From: Xenopus tropicalis
Taxonomy: Eukaryota > Chordata > Amphibia > Anura > Pipidae
Reading direction: 5' to 3'
NCBI RefSeq assembly: GCF_000004195.4
Contig: NC_030686.2
Location: forward strand, 45,519,961 to 45,583,960
DNA length: 64,000 nucleotides
The translations under genes were made by a program, and so were the position numbers. Shown here piece by piece: positions 47,101 to 58,526 of the stretch. Within the stretch, counting starts at the first letter, position 1. Each line of letters opens with the position of its first letter. The notes beneath the pieces were generated by a model. That model had not been told where the DNA came from. It searched no databases and worked only from the letters and a program-made list of their open reading frames with translations.

Positions 47101-49202
47101 CAGGGCCATATTTTCAGTGTAGACAGGGGCCTGGATGAGTTCTTGAACAAGCATAGTATCCAAGGCTATTGTGATACTAATATCTACTGTTAGTATTAGT
47201 AGTTGTATATATAGTTTATGTATGTGAGTGTATAGATTGGTAAGTATAGGTTGTGGGTGCTGGGTTTACTTGAAAGGGTTGAACTTGAAGCACTCTGGTC
47301 TTTTTTCAACCCTATGTAACTATGTACATGTGGGATGGGCCACAATTGCCTGTATGAACTTTTCATTCAGGCCATTGCAACATGCATTGGCTACTAGTGT
47401 AAAGCTATCAGCGCCTTGTCAGTTTGACTGTTAGATATAATGGGCTTATCTTCTGGTGTTTAAGGCATAATGTATTACATATATACCTGCAGGCTTTGTA
47501 GGAAGTGTCAGCTTGTAAATATTTTCCTAATAGCTGCAGCTTATTTATGGACAGATGGTAATTATAAAATGAAAATGTGTTTTCTGAGGACGCTGCAGTT
47601 ACTGTGTATGACAGTTTGCATACAATATATACGGTGCGTGCTGTTCCTTGCGTAGCTGCTCTCAGCGGCTTTACCTGCACAGTAACAGTAACACAATACA
47701 GTTCCCTGAGAGGGTCGGCATTTGGGACGTGATGTGTTGGACATGGACATTAGCAAGTTGAGATGATGAGCAGAATTCAGTCACGGCCTACAACATTTAA
47801 GCAATACACAGCCATAAGGTATAGATTGGTTGCACTAAAACTACAGAAAAGAAGAGGAATGAAATGAATAGCATCCTTTTCTCTAGCTATTGTCTTAATA
47901 ATCAGAAAAATGGCCGATTCCCAGTAGGGTGATCTAATGGACTTGTTTAAGGGCAAGCCGGCCTATCAGTAGCCACTGGTCCTAGAAGTCGGAAGCGATG
48001 ACCTAGAAGGAAGCAGAACTGAGATACAGACAGGTCAGATACAAGCTTTATTACAGGTACAAGGCAGAAAGGTAGTCCCTGGAACAGACATAGCAGGCAA
48101 TGCAAAGGTCTAGAGCAAGGCACATAAGGGGTGCAGGGCATAAGGGGTCCAAGCAGTGGGGCAGGGCAGGCAGCGTACAAGCAGGCTCAGGTACAAATCA
48201 ACTAATGAATAACAGTAACGGGATTGAATGCATCAGACATTCATAGCAGGAGGGCCTACCATGGGCAGAACAACTTTTACAAACTTGCATCGTACACTGT
48301 AGATTGGTAAAATATAGAAGCTGCCCCTTGCTTATTTCAGTACAGAACTAACCCTCTGATTGCTTCCCTTCTTGCAGCAAAACCATAGCTCTGGCCTGCA
48401 GTTTTCTGCTGGGATTGGGCGACAGCTGCTACAACACTCAGATGCTGAGCATTCTGGGATCACTCTACCCCGATAACAGCGCCCCGGCCTTTGCCGTCTT
48501 CAAGTTTGTGCAGGTAAGGAGCTTTTCAGGCAATTCTGTAGCATTTTAGCCTTACATGCAGTATATACTGTATCTGTAGCGTATGCAAGCTTGTGCTAGA
48601 GTTTAAAGCGGAACTCCAGCCAAAAACAGCTTTTTTGCCTAATGAAAGAAAATATAATTCTTTCATAATGCAGAAAGTGGTTTAGTGGTGGATTGAAGTT
48701 CCCCCTTCAATAGCTAGATAATAATTGACAATTAGAAAAGAATGTATCAGCAATCATTTGGGTATGAATATGTAGGTAAGGGCAGTGGTGAGAGCTCTGC
48801 CCATGCAGAATGAATGTCGCTTCTATGTAAGCAGCGCTTTTGTTTGCCGAGCTGCTTAGGTTTTCACCATGAAGCAACGTAATCAGCAAGTCAAGCGCAC
48901 TTGGCGATTTATTCTGATTAGCGCGTCTTCTAATGAGTCAAAGCTGCAGAGTGCACATATTTATAGACTGTCGTGGTTGAGAGGACAGATGCGCAGGGAT
49001 TAACTATGTCAGTAACACTCTCCTTTTTGTTTTCCTCTTCTTTCCCTAGTCCGTCAGCGCGGCCGTGGCCTTCTTCTACAGCAACTACCTCCTCCTGCAC
49101 TGGCAGCTTTTAATCCTGGTAATATTCGGCTTCTTTGGCACCATCTCTTTTTTCTTTGTTGAATGGGGACTGACACGGAGATCCCAGTATAACAGCATGT
49201 AA
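32178..49202 (+). CDS. mfsd11: UNC93-like MFS protein MFSD11, complete
   Basis: Thirteen coding exons join in frame: 32178-32273, 33067-33122, 33794-33901, 37674-37753, 37942-38038, 38131-38189, 38488-38632, 40483-40523, 40609-40674, 44922-45047, 45813-45987, 48378-48513 and 49050-49202. All have GT-AG borders. The product has 445 residues (human about 449). It starts [27 protein letters not shown] and keeps family blocks such as [75 protein letters not shown] and [14 protein letters not shown]. About a dozen hydrophobic helices are visible, with an acidic cytoplasmic-type loop (ESDDAQEDD) in the middle, as in the UNC93/major facilitator family. It is a membrane protein of unproven substrate, broadly expressed in vertebrates. 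N-glycosylation sequons occur near the N-terminus (NSTS). Introns hold an L2 LINE, MITEs and arrays, but no coding exon is disrupted. Confidence 0.95.
32375..32915 (+). repeat. 129-bp array in mfsd11 intron, about 4 units
   Basis: Units are 129 bp and match the array at 27020-27715. The outer borders GGTCTGGACTGGGATTCAAAATAGG and GATTGCCAGTCCAGGCC look like the inverted ends of a MITE. Each unit carries AATAAA in the sense strand of mfsd11. Confidence 0.92.
34013..34195. mobile_element. Palindromic MITE
   Basis: The left text GGCTCATTTTTCAACG and GGGCAGTTAACCCATAGCAGCC pairs in inverted form with GGTTGCCATGGGTTACTGCCC and GTTGATAAATGACCC at the right. It is a common kind of frog fold-back element; its limits are the inverted ends. 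Confidence 0.75.
34318..34602. mobile_element. GC-rich MITE with ACTAGTG ends
   Basis: The left end is TACTAGTGTTGTGTGGGTCG and the right end CACGCACATCACTAGTTATTA, inverted. The interior is GC-rich (CCCGCCTGC, GGTTGCGGGCAGG). It lies in mfsd11 intron 3. Confidence 0.75.
34838..35095. mobile_element. T2-like MITE fragment
   Basis: It shares TTGGTC, GAATTATT and GTGCTAGGGTCCAAATTACCCTTAGCAACC-type blocks, partly in inverted order, with 30491-30927 and 19185-19450. The left end CTTAAAGGTGTTGT fits a TTAAAGG terminus; the right end is unclear. Confidence 0.6.
35315..36722 (-). mobile_element. 5'-truncated L2-type LINE with reverse-transcriptase remnant
   Basis: On the minus strand an open stretch of about 300 residues carries reverse-transcriptase motifs: [38 protein letters not shown] and [12 protein letters not shown]. 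The CR1/L2 C-terminal block [23 protein letters not shown] follows in another frame. The frameshift coincides with a direct 13-bp duplication (AGAGTGGCATGGC) at about 35865-35890. The 3' UTR includes the 77-bp text that is expanded at 6061-6985 and ends AAATAAATGTTAATGTAATG. The element lacks its endonuclease half and is dead. It sits antisense in mfsd11 intron 3. CACTCACATAC occurs on both flanks. Confidence 0.92.
36780..36945. repeat. Dispersed frog repeat fragment
   Basis: The text around CAGAGTAATCATATCCCC and CAGAGAAAACAACCCTGACAGTC is like a repeat often met in amphibian DNA. A shorter related piece is at about 40350-40385. Family not identified. Confidence 0.4.
38840..39010 (+). mobile_element. 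Degraded L2 reverse-transcriptase C-terminal fragment
   Basis: The text parallels, with stops and shifts, the C-terminal L2 region at 35590-35760 (TCTCCCACATTCCATCC, TCTTAAAATGATTTCTTAAAACACA). It lies in mfsd11 intron 7. Confidence 0.5.
39195..39475 (-). repeat. 129-bp family, two units, inverted
   Basis: Two units run in reverse complement to the 27 and 32 kb arrays. The right border is CTATTTTGGATCCCAGTCCAGGCC, the MITE-like end. Confidence 0.9.
40797..40998. mobile_element. MITE with TAAG...GTATGGCCA ends
   Basis: The right end GTGTATGGCCAACTTAAG is close to the terminal repeat of 58527-58860. The left end TAAGGTAGATTTAAGCTGCCCC is partly degraded. The interior has GGTCAGATATAGATCGGGCAG. 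Confidence 0.55.
41090..41660 (+). other. Repeat-like segment with unrecognised open frames
   Basis: The first part (AAACAAAGGACTCCGCACTCACAGG, ATCAACATTTCAGTTACATCTTGGG) resembles a dispersed frog repeat. The following 350 bases contain overlapping open frames of 77 and 159 codons without a family I recognise. It may be a transposon piece or old processed pseudogene in the mfsd11 intron. Confidence 0.3.
41705..42775 (-). repeat. 129-bp family array, about 8 units, inverted
   Basis: Units match 27020-27715 in reverse complement, with varying G runs (TGGGGGGG) and single-base differences. It ends at CTATTTTGGCTCCCTGTCCAGGCC. It lies in mfsd11 intron 9. Confidence 0.93.
43905..44665. repeat. 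131-135-bp tandem array, about 5.7 units
   Basis: The unit contains AGGTTACAGATATATAGAAAC, CTATAGTTCCAGGGGTACCC and AACTGGCCTTCAGGCTGGGC. The first unit is the most diverged. It lies in mfsd11 intron 9, about 250 bp before exon 10. Confidence 0.93.
46058..46510 (+). repeat. 29-bp pyrimidine-rich minisatellite, about 15 copies
   Basis: The unit CTCTCCCTGCCCTCCTCTCC plus TACCTTCCG is nearly all C and T on the sense strand of mfsd11. It starts about 70 bp after the exon 11 donor. All three frames are open because the repeat lacks purine-containing stops; the long frames are not genes. Confidence 0.95.
46510..46860 (+). mobile_element. L2 LINE C-terminal remnant next to the minisatellite
   Basis: In degraded form it follows the L2 reverse-transcriptase C-terminus: a Trp/Leu-Pro segment, then text like TACATTCAAAGCATTACACAACCC and CTTTAAGGCCCACTTCATTCC. 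Several frame breaks. Confidence 0.5.
47080..47340. repeat. Dispersed frog repeat 3' part
   Basis: GGATGAGTTCTTGAACAAGC and GGGTTGAACTTGAAGCACTCTGG, ending in TTTTTTCAACCCTATGTAACTATGTA, are typical of a high-copy amphibian element. Its class is not certain from this piece. Confidence 0.5.
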
Positions 49203-50261
49203 TGCTAACCGTGGCACGCCTGCCTGCCATCCATAGCAACTCGTTCTGTGCCACTTGCAGGGCAAATCCCTGGCATTAAGCTGTGACATTTTTATATGCG
49301 GCACCCTTAATACACCACAGTCGTGCAGTGCAAGTGTGACAGCTGCTGAAGCTGAAGACCTGCAAAGATGGCAGCCGCCTATACACCTGTCAACACTGCT
49401 ACCAACTAGATAAGGACAATTATGATTAGGGTTATTATTAAAGTCTGGCTGGGCACAACAGTATTTAAAGGGACGCAGTTAGTGTGTGGGTGTAGCCGCA
49501 TTGTTCTTTTTATTGTTTTAAATCTGTTTTTGTCCAGAAAGGGAAGAATTTTATCAAGCACCGCCATTGCACACTTTCTTTCATACACACCGGGCCCTAA
49601 GGCCGTTACTTACAGCTCCATTCCAGGCCTAAAATTGATTCTGGTGCCAAAGAAGCGTCCAGTTCTACAAAACACTCCAGTTGCCAGTGATTCTCGGCAG
49701 CATTCCCAAGTGCTTGATAAGGCGTCCCCTGGATTATTGCTGACTTTGTTACTCTCAGGGCTGTGTAGGAACCAGTGCTTAGTTTTGTTTTAGAATTTTA
49801 TTTTATGTTTCGTTGTGCCAGTGGGCAATGCCCCCATTCACTGACGAGCCAGAATATGTGCCAACAGAGGGCATCATGGCTGCTGCTCTGAAGACAGGGT
49901 TATTATAGTTTTAGCAGTTGTATATAATAGGTATAGCCACGGTTATGGTGACTTCCAATAACCAAATTATGTTTCTAGAGACAATTCCCTTTACTCTTGT
50001 TTTGTTTTAGAATTTTCTTTTATGAACATTTATCATCTTTTCAAACCTCCTGCTGCTAAGGGGGTAAAATCAGTACTTGACAAAATGAAATTGATACCGG
50101 CTCCTGTTTACTTCATTGAGCCCCTCACTATATTCCACTACTTTAGGCAGTTAAAGAAAAATGTACCAGCTATGCGGATATAGCATGTGTTTCTCTGGAA
50201 GAGACAGCCTCTTTGCCTCAGAGGAAGGAAGCCTTCCTTAGAAAGAGAACTTTGTTAATAA

Positions 50262-50280
<19 letters not shown>
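49203..50280 (+). other. mfsd11: mfsd11 3' UTR
   Basis: Non-coding sequence runs from the stop codon to an AATAAA at 50257-50262. A (TA)n tract lies just behind it (about 50265-50294). An alternative signal is not obvious earlier. Confidence 0.55.
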
Positions 50281-50294
<14 letters not shown>

Positions 50295-50297
<3 letters not shown>

Positions 50298-52734
50298 CAT
50301 TTTGGTCTCATTGATAATCATTGACAGGTACCCAAACCTGGAAGAGGGTTTAAAATTGTCCAGTGAGTTTGTGTGCCATTAAAACAACTGCATAACGGAA
50401 AGGTACCCAGACATAATCTGCACTAGATAGATATTAACCTTCTAACTAATTCATACTAAACTTTCTAACATTCATCCCGAATCCGCTCAGTGGGGATAAG
50501 GCAGACAGAACTAGGGGTAGGCAGAAGGGGCCGGGGTTTAGAGACCTGCATCGATTGGGTACCCAAAGAATTCCTGCAGAGTGGTCATGTTTTGGGCAAA
50601 AAGTCCCCAATTCCCTGAGCGTGCCGGCAGTCCATACGCTTCCCAATGAAAAAGCCATATTTTCTCCCTGACCTGGTTATTCTGCCTTCAAAGTAATATT
50701 ACTTTTGGATCATGATCCTGCCGCTTCAGGTTTGCGGTTTCTGGGTTGTGGCAAGTTAAGCCATTGTGGGTAGGGTCGGGGCATTGTAGGTTTGACAGGT
50801 AGTGTTGTCTGTCCGGCTCAAACACGAGATGGGGGTGGTGAGTTATCGCTGAGCCGTTTTTTTTCCTGCACCATCTGTTCCTGTCAAAATTTTCCCTGGT
50901 ATAAAATGCAAAGTGGCGCAGCGGGGGTTAGCAGGTGCCATCTCTTGTTGCTTTGGGTTCTCTTCTCTCAGATCAGGTGCCATCTCTTGTTGCTTCAGAT
51001 CCTCATCTGTCTGTTCACTAACACAGAGCCTGCAATGGGCACGGGCAAATGAAGGCCATCTTGGACCTAGCTTCAGCTTTGTATGCCCTTGCTGGCAGCT
51101 CTGACAGAAGAGAAGTAGCGTAAAATGGCGTCTGCCAACCCCACTGCGCCACTCTGCATTGTTATATCAGGGATGCACACAGGGACACATTGGGCAGTAG
51201 CAGGTGATGCAGGGAGCCAGTCGAGGGTCTGTGGGTGGGTGGAAGGTTTAGTTCTCCTTTACGGGTTTGGATTTGGTTCTGCACAAATACTTCGATTTTT
51301 GTACAAAAAAAACACAAGGATTGGGCTAAATCCCTAACCAAAGCTTGGATTGGCTGCCTCCCTTGTACAGACATTTAAAGCAATGTGACAGCTACCGACA
51401 GAATTACACTAATTAGCTGTCAGCCGGTGCTAATTGGGATACATAATTATACGTCAGTTGCCTGTAAGGAAATCCCGCACTTTCCCCTCAGGAGATATTG
51501 ATAGTTGCCTTCATCTCAACGTTTATTTCTTTTAACCCGATTCGTGAAAATTTGCGGGGCGCTTAAGATATTGGTAGGTGGCTGCCCAGCGACAGCGGCA
51601 ATGCTCAGGCTGGAATCTACCGTAAGTGCTGCCCTTGCAGCGTTGTGTTGTTCACTGCTAATGCGCATCATTCAGAGGGATCAGCTTGATGATGTATGAG
51701 TGCTTTATGCTTGTATATCTCCTGTCCCATTCATTATACCCCCCCCCCCCCCCCAAATGTTGCACATTCCAGTCCTCCCTTTTGATTTGGGTTTCCAAAC
51801 TCAGTATAGCCATCATATAGGGCCAATGTAGGCAGAAAATACACATACCGAGGGCACAATGGGGGGGCGGCTTGGCACATACCCTTTTCTCCCTGCCTGA
51901 CTCTAGTTCCGGCCCTTCTGTATCGGCGGCCATTAGCGAGCACATCAACAAGTTGGGTGGGGGAAAGTCTTGCCTTTTGGCACTGCCACCAGAAATCGTC
52001 AGTGCCAAAGTTAAGACCTACACACACATATATATGGTGATTCATTAAAATAACAAGCAGAAGAAGGGCAAAGGTTGGACTACACAGCTCTAATTACTTG
52101 TATAGGACTCTGACTAATTGCCTTGTTACCCTTTGATGAATATGTCCCAAGGTATTGGGTGGGGGCGGTTCACACTGTCTCTTAAGTTGGTGGGGTGGGA
52201 AAGGAGACAGTAGCTTGCCAAGGAGTTTCACTCCTCTAATGAGATAATATGGATGTTAGGGGGTTAATTAAAATCCTTTACACTCACTAAGACAAGCTGT
52301 ATGTACAGACAGAAGGCATAGTCTGCGGTGATTTGCCATTTTCTCTCATATTTCTGATTCTTCCCCATCCCTTTCCTGCTCATACCTGCTTATGTTAATA
52401 TTTATATTATTCTGGGGTACCTTTCGCGTTTGCTGCTTTATCACCAGCAGGGATCCCTAACCTCAATTTCCTACCTAGCAAAAAAAAGATTTTCTGTCCA
52501 CAGATCTGGCTGCTCCTCTAGCTGTTCTGCAAAGATTGCTTATTTTCCCTCCAGCAGGGCTCCCTGGGATATAAATCTGCTTCTCTCCAAGACTTCTGCC
52601 TTATTGCACGGCTTGTTACTCACTCTAAATCTCCTCAGTGCTGCAGGGCAGCCTCACAATCGCCACTGTCTCTGGGAGAAAGACATTTCTGTTGGAAACG
52701 GGCTAAATTGGCTGTTTCGGGGCATTTAAATGTG
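50295..52734. other. Intergenic sequence without a recognised gene
   Basis: No spliced or open coding signal was found. A direct duplication of AGGTGCCATCTCTTGTTGCTT lies at about 50934 and 50984. A poly(C) run is at 51740-51755. Two similar CCAGCAGGGMTCCCT segments lie near 52445 and 52550. Confidence 0.4.
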
Positions 52735-53380
52735 AAATGGAGAACTTCACTATTCGGCCAAAAAGGTACCCCTCCACACCATTTCTAATTGTTGCAGTTG
52801 GCTGTTTTAGCTATAGCCGGCATTGCTAACACATTATACAGTGACAGTTCTCTGCTTTCAACTTGACAGCAATAGATGGGGGGAGGCCCTTTCCAGTTTT
52901 AGAAGGTAAATAACCTCCCTGCACAAAGGGAGGTCTATGCAGAATGTGTTTGCAGAGATGGGAGTGGGAGAACTTCATTGGGCTGCCCAGAGCCCTGACC
53001 TCAACCCAGCTGAACCCCTGGGGGATGAATAGGAACCCTGACTGTGAGCTGGTTCTGATCCCCCCAGATGTCGGGGATCAGCTTTGGCTCACATGGTTCA
53101 GATGGGTTGAGGTCAGGACTTTGTACGGGATAGTCAGATTTTTCCAATTTCCATCTCAGCAAAGCTATTCTGGACATACCTCACTTAAGGTGCATGGGGT
53201 TATTATTCTTATGAAATTGGACAGGCTGATTGGAAGCAAACAATGTCCCATTATCTAGTGGGACCCAGAACAGTAGGGCTGTTACAGCCGGGGGAACTTC
53301 ATATTAGTCCCCTTGGTTTGGGAATGGAGTGTTGGACAGGTAGGTGTCCATATACTTTTGCCTATATGGTGTACTGGGCC
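52735..53380 (+). mobile_element. Tc1/mariner-like transposon remnant
   Basis: One frame at about 52960-53030 reads VGELHWAAQSPDLNPAEPLGDE followed by a stop, keeping the SPDLNPxE block with a catalytic Asp of Tc1 transposases. Other frames hold further pieces. The right end GGTAGGTGTCCATATACTTTTGCCTATATGGTGTA is like the outer end of frog/fish Tc1-type copies. Most of the transposase is missing. Confidence 0.75.
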
Positions 53381-54840
53381 TAAAGTTACAACATGATGCT
53401 GGCTTATCGAATTTATGTAAAGACTGGATTTAAATGGTAAATATTTTTAGGGTTTTTACCTCCAAACAGAACAAACAAAAACATATTGGGTTATACTGTT
53501 AGACTTAACTGCATAGAACAGCAATAGAGGATACAGTATGGCTGTCTAGATATTTAGGCCTTGGGGCAAACCATTAGATGATCCTTAGCCACATTAATGG
53601 ACTCAGATTTCACATAACCTGAATTTCTGTTCTTTTAAGATTGATTGATGAATGTGGCCAATCACATACAGGTTAGAAAAGAGCACAGACAGCCTGTTCT
53701 GTTCAGAAAGGCTAAACTCCCAGGCAGTGTTTGCCACTGTGCATCTTTATTCGCTAACGTAACTTACTCAGCCAACTAACCTGCTTGAACTCTGTTGCGC
53801 ACTTTGTGTTCATGTGACAATGTACATCTGTGCGACACAGTTTAGATACTTTAAAAATTAGTTTAGCTCCTTCAGAAATATAGCCTCCACAATAGAGTGC
53901 CTTCATGCCGGCCGACTGGGCGCCGCGCTCCGATGTCCAAGCTCATTACTGTTACAGTGCATTTTGCAGGAGCTTCTTTTTAAACTTGTCACAGAAAATG
54001 ACAGTTACTGGGCTAACGACAAGGCAGCAACACAACACTTTGTTCTACCTCTTTGTCTTCTCACTCTGTCTCTGCCACTTATAAAAGACTCCTCTCCATT
54101 TTTAATACCGCACGTACATTCCCTGACGGAGACCCTTTTAGTTCCAACAATCAATAATAGTCTTCCAAAGTATTTCTTCTCCCATTTAAGTGGGGAAATA
54201 GAATCTTTGTGGCATGATTGTGAGCCTCCTCATTTGGCGAGATGTGCGTCATACGTGGGACAGTAGATTAAAGGGATTTCTGCATCGGATGCCGAGCTCC
54301 GCGTGGGAAAGGATTCATATTAGTCATGATTACAGTGCTCTGGAACAATAGCACATACGAGGGGGGTATTGTTTTATCCTATTGCCCCCAACAGAGATTT
54401 AGTTGTTATTTTTCTCTGCTAAAGAAAAGGATTTAGTTGCAAAACATTCATACTTCATCATTTAAAAAAAAAAAAAAAAAAAGAATGTCATCTAAAAGTG
54501 GTTACCTAATTAGGAGCTGTAATGATGTGCAGGGTCAGGAAAAACTCAACCTGCCTGTCTGGACCCTCACCCGCAAAATGTTGCCATTGTAGGACCCGCA
54601 CTTGCATGTTCCCGCTGTGTATGCTATTTCTGCCTCTGGTTCCAAGTCACAAAATCTTTGGGAGCTGAGGAGGAGTCTTCCCCAGTCTGACCTGCACCCA
54701 ACTTGAATCCACAATGGTCACCCAAATTTCCACCTGAACGGGCCTGACCTGTCGGTAAATACTGGTAGGAATGCAGCTGGGGCTCAGCCAGGCTGCTTGG
54801 TTGGGATTTAAGAAGAAAGCTTAGTTCTTCTCCAAGATGC
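53381..54840. other. Intergenic sequence without a recognised gene
   Basis: I see AT-rich unique-looking DNA, a poly(A) run at about 54465-54482 and no convincing exon. The open frame near 53964-54266 has no recognised homology. Confidence 0.4.
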
Positions 54841-54844
54841 ACCT

Positions 54845-56000
54845 GAAAGCCAAGGTAGAAGGGTCAACCTGCACATCACTAAGGGTCTGCCTTTCCCTCG
54901 AGATAAATTAACCAATGGCAGGTGGAGCTCAGACCAACTGCTTGGTTGAGATTTGGTAAGAAAGCTTTAGTTTTTCTCCACAATGTACCTGATAGCCAAG
55001 GCAGAAGGGTCAACATGCACATTACTAAGGGGCTCTCCTTAGAGAGGAATGAACCAATGGCAGGTGGGGCTCAGACCAACTGCTTGGTTAAGATTTGGTA
55101 AGAAAGCTTTAGTTCTTCTCCAAGATGTACCTGATAGCCAAGGTAGAAGGGTCAACCTGCACATCACTAAGGGGCTGCCTTTCCCTTGAGAGGAATGAAG
55201 CAATGGCAGGTGGGGCTCGGACCAAATGCTTGGCTGAGATTTGGTAAGAAAGCTTTAGTTCTTCTCCAAGATGTACCTGATAGCCAAGGTAGAAGGGTCA
55301 ACCTGCACATCACTAAGGGGCTGCCTTTCCCTTGAGAGGAATGAAGCAATGGCAGGTGGGGCTTCTCCAAGATGTACCTGATAACCAAGGTAGAAGGGTC
55401 AACCTGCACATCACTAAGGGGCTGCCTTTCCCTTGAGAGGAATGAAGCAATGGCAGGTGGGGCTTCTCCAAGATGTACCTGATAGCCAAGGTAGAAGGGT
55501 CAACCTGCACATCACTAAGGGGCTGCCTTTCTCTTGAGAGGAATGAAGCAATGGCAGGTGGGGCTCGGACCAAATGCTTGGCTGAGATTTGGTAAGAAAG
55601 CTTTTGTTCTTCTCCAAGATGTACCCGATAGCCAAGGTAGAAGGGGCAACCTGCACATCACTAAGGGACTGCCTTTCTCTTGAGAGGAATGAAGCAATGG
55701 CAGGTGGGGCTCGGACCAAAAGAAAGCTTTAGTTCTTCTCCAAGATGTACCTGATAGCCAAGGTAGAAGAGTCAACATGCACATCTACTAAGTGGCCACC
55801 CTTAGAGAGGAATGAACCAATGGCAGATGGGGCTTGGACCAAATTCTTGGCTGAGATTTGGTAAGAAAGCTTTAGTTCTTCTCCAAGATGCACCTGATAG
55901 CCAAGGTAGAAGGGTCAACCTGCACATCACTAAGGGGCCGCCCTTAGAGAGGAATGAAGCAATGGCAGATGGGGCTCAGACCAACAGCTTGGTTAGTCGA
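54845..56000. repeat. Tandem array with 145-bp and 100-bp unit classes
   Basis: Nine units share GGTAGAAGGGTCAACCTGCAC and GAATGAAGCAATGGCAGGTGGGGC. Spacings are about 146, 142, 147, 100, 101, 145, 126 and 144 bp. Short units lack the TTGGCTGAGATTTGGTAAGA portion. Confidence 0.92.
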
Positions 56001-56584
56001 TACAAATCACAGAACATAACTAGCCCTATACAATTTTCTTCTTTTTCCAGCCCCCCTCCCATCGCTGAGCAAACCCAATGCCAATACAGAGATCAATAAA
56101 AAAAAAGAAGTAATTATTAACTGTTTTAGAAGGCACAGGCTCACTAAAAGTGCTGGATTCCTTCCTTCCTGTACTAAAGGGACTCATGCAGGGATAACGG
56201 CCGGATTAACTGGATCTCTTTCATTTCTGTGGCTGAAAGGCGCTTTTTTCTCAACGGCTGGATCTGCAATACATACGTTATCGACTCTTCTGACCATGAA
56301 AGCGTTGCTCTTCCCATCCTCCCCCATCATTATTCAATCTGTATCCGTGAAAATCACCACTACAATGTGCATTATTACCGTCAGCATCACGTGACATAAT
56401 TCCATGCAGAGTTATTGCATAATGTAATAAAAGGAAACGCTCAGGACACCATTAGCTTTTTTTTTTTTCAAAAATACAGTTTGTTTTAACATTAAAAGAA
56501 CACTAAAAGCCATGTTTTCCTGCATGGCCAGATATGACAAATCATTGATGCTTTTCATACATGCAGTTGGTTCTTCTTCGTTAA

Positions 56585-57320
56585 TACTGACCTTCGTGAT
56601 AGGGGACGGGCAGTGATGTCACTTGGGGCAGGTTAGGTGGGGAAATGGGCAGGCTGGGCGGGACAGAGACGGGCATTTACTTAAAAGGGGAGCAATCCCC
56701 ATAGAGAGGGATCTACAGAAAGGGTTGCTGCCCTTACAAATTTACTGGCAACTATATTTTGTAAATACTTTTGTAATACTGGCACCGACCCTAGCAATTT
56801 GCCAACTAGGCCAGTCAAATACTTTTCTATTGTTCTGCTCATTCAGGCCAGTGATCAGAACTACACAGCAAACCTGCCCAATGGATGTGCTCCATTATAT
56901 CCACAGTATGCAGAAATCTCTGGGGATCGTCGGCCTTTCAATCCAAGCAAATTTGGGCCAGTTGGCTTGTATTCTGAGCCTAAAGCAAAGAGTCCCAAAT
57001 TGGCCCAAACCTAGGCACTTATTTACCCAAGCCAGAGACCTGCATGGGTCTGTTTTTTCAGACCCCCACCCAACCAGCACCCAATTACCTGCTTTCTTTT
57101 TCCCACACAAGCCCACCCAACCTACAGTATTGCACCGACTGGAAATGACATCACACACCAACAGTTTTTACATTGTACAAAGTAGATTTTATTTTGTGAC
57201 GACCCCCCACTGGAGTGGGTCGGGTACCTGCAGGTTACCTGCACGGTGGGGACATTAAGTAGATGCCACACGTGTTCCGACTGCTTTGCAGGTATCCCCC
57301 GGGTACCCAACTCAATTCAG
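56585..57320. mobile_element. Probable GC-rich MITE or composite repeat
   Basis: The left part has GTGATGTCACTTGGGGCAGG and the right part CACTGGAGTGGGTCGGGTACC and TACCTGCACGG, with TGACATCACACACC between. Partial inverted similarity suggests one or two decayed DNA elements; limits are loose. Sequence from 56001 to 56584 shows nothing certain. Confidence 0.35.
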
Positions 57321-58526
57321 GGCTCTTAGCTAAGCATTTGCTTTTGCAGTACAGAAGATCGTCCCTTCCTGCAGATTAAACATTTTATTTGGCCTGACAT
57401 TCACAGGTTAAGTGCACATCAATAATGCTTCACCTCAAGTCAATTTTAATTGCCTTCATTTGACTTCCAGCCAATTCTAAAGCGCCTTGAAAACCAATGT
57501 TTAGGCTGACGTAAGACTAATATTTAGCGTTATTTTGTGTTCGATCCATCCACCATGGTGGAAAATTATCCTCAAACAAGAGGGATTTTTTTTTACTAAA
57601 CTAAATGTCATCTAGGGTCGTCCAGAGGACCGCACTCCCTGGGGCCACTCTTGCAGCAATTAGATATAGATAGTGCCAAATGGTATAGCTTATGTATATA
57701 AGCCTATGGTGGAAATAAGAATAGGCCGATGGGATTTATCTGAGCCAGGGCCCAACCAGAAGATCCTCTAGTACTCAGGTAATCCAGTGTGACCCTGAAT
57801 AAAACACATACTTTATACAGTATTTGTTCCAAGCTGTTGATAAGACCATATCCACATATAATGTGCACTGACCATTCCCTGTAACTACTAAACCAGGAGC
57901 ACACTGAGCATGTGCAGTGCCACTGACATGAGGGAGACAGCTAACCAACATCTGGTTGCTAAGACTTGCAATTTTGGATGCATAGGTCTTCAAAGGGCAG
58001 CTGTACATCTAAAGAGGGAAAATACGGCCTGTGCATAAACTACAACTGTAGCCTGGTGCCCCACAGCAATTTAGAAAAGATATTTTATATTGCATACATT
58101 GTATATCAGTCAGAACCCCTAACCTCCAGCAGCCAAAGGGTCTGCCGCCTCTCTAATCAGTTATCAAATGTAACCCAGCCTGTTGCAGGGCCCTTTCTAT
58201 TTGCCTTTGAAATAATATCTTAAAAAATGTCACCCGTGAAAGTGTTCCATCTTCATCCAAGGCACTGGTAGGATCATAATATCTTATGGCCAACAGCCTT
58301 ATCTTCCTCTCCCTTTGCACCTTGTTTTATCACGGCTAATGAATTCATGAGCCAATAGTAACAGAGGCAATAGATCACCCTAATCACCTCTTTGATTCTG
58401 TCTCCAGCGGACACAGGCGAGTGCATAGCTAATAGGGTAACCGCGCACAGATACTTCTGCCGGATCTCTGGAACCTTTCAATACTTGTACTAACCGTAGG
58501 CTTCCTAGAGAAGTATTCTAAAGGTG

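Noticed and set aside
52430..52729. 99-codon open frame with Ser/Leu-rich sequence
   Set aside because: No recognised domain or splice context; it contains two similar short segments and fits non-coding DNA.
56623..57258. 211-codon open frame on the plus strand
   Set aside because: Composition changes along it, it overlaps repeat-like sequence, has no family motif and is matched by an open frame on the other strand.
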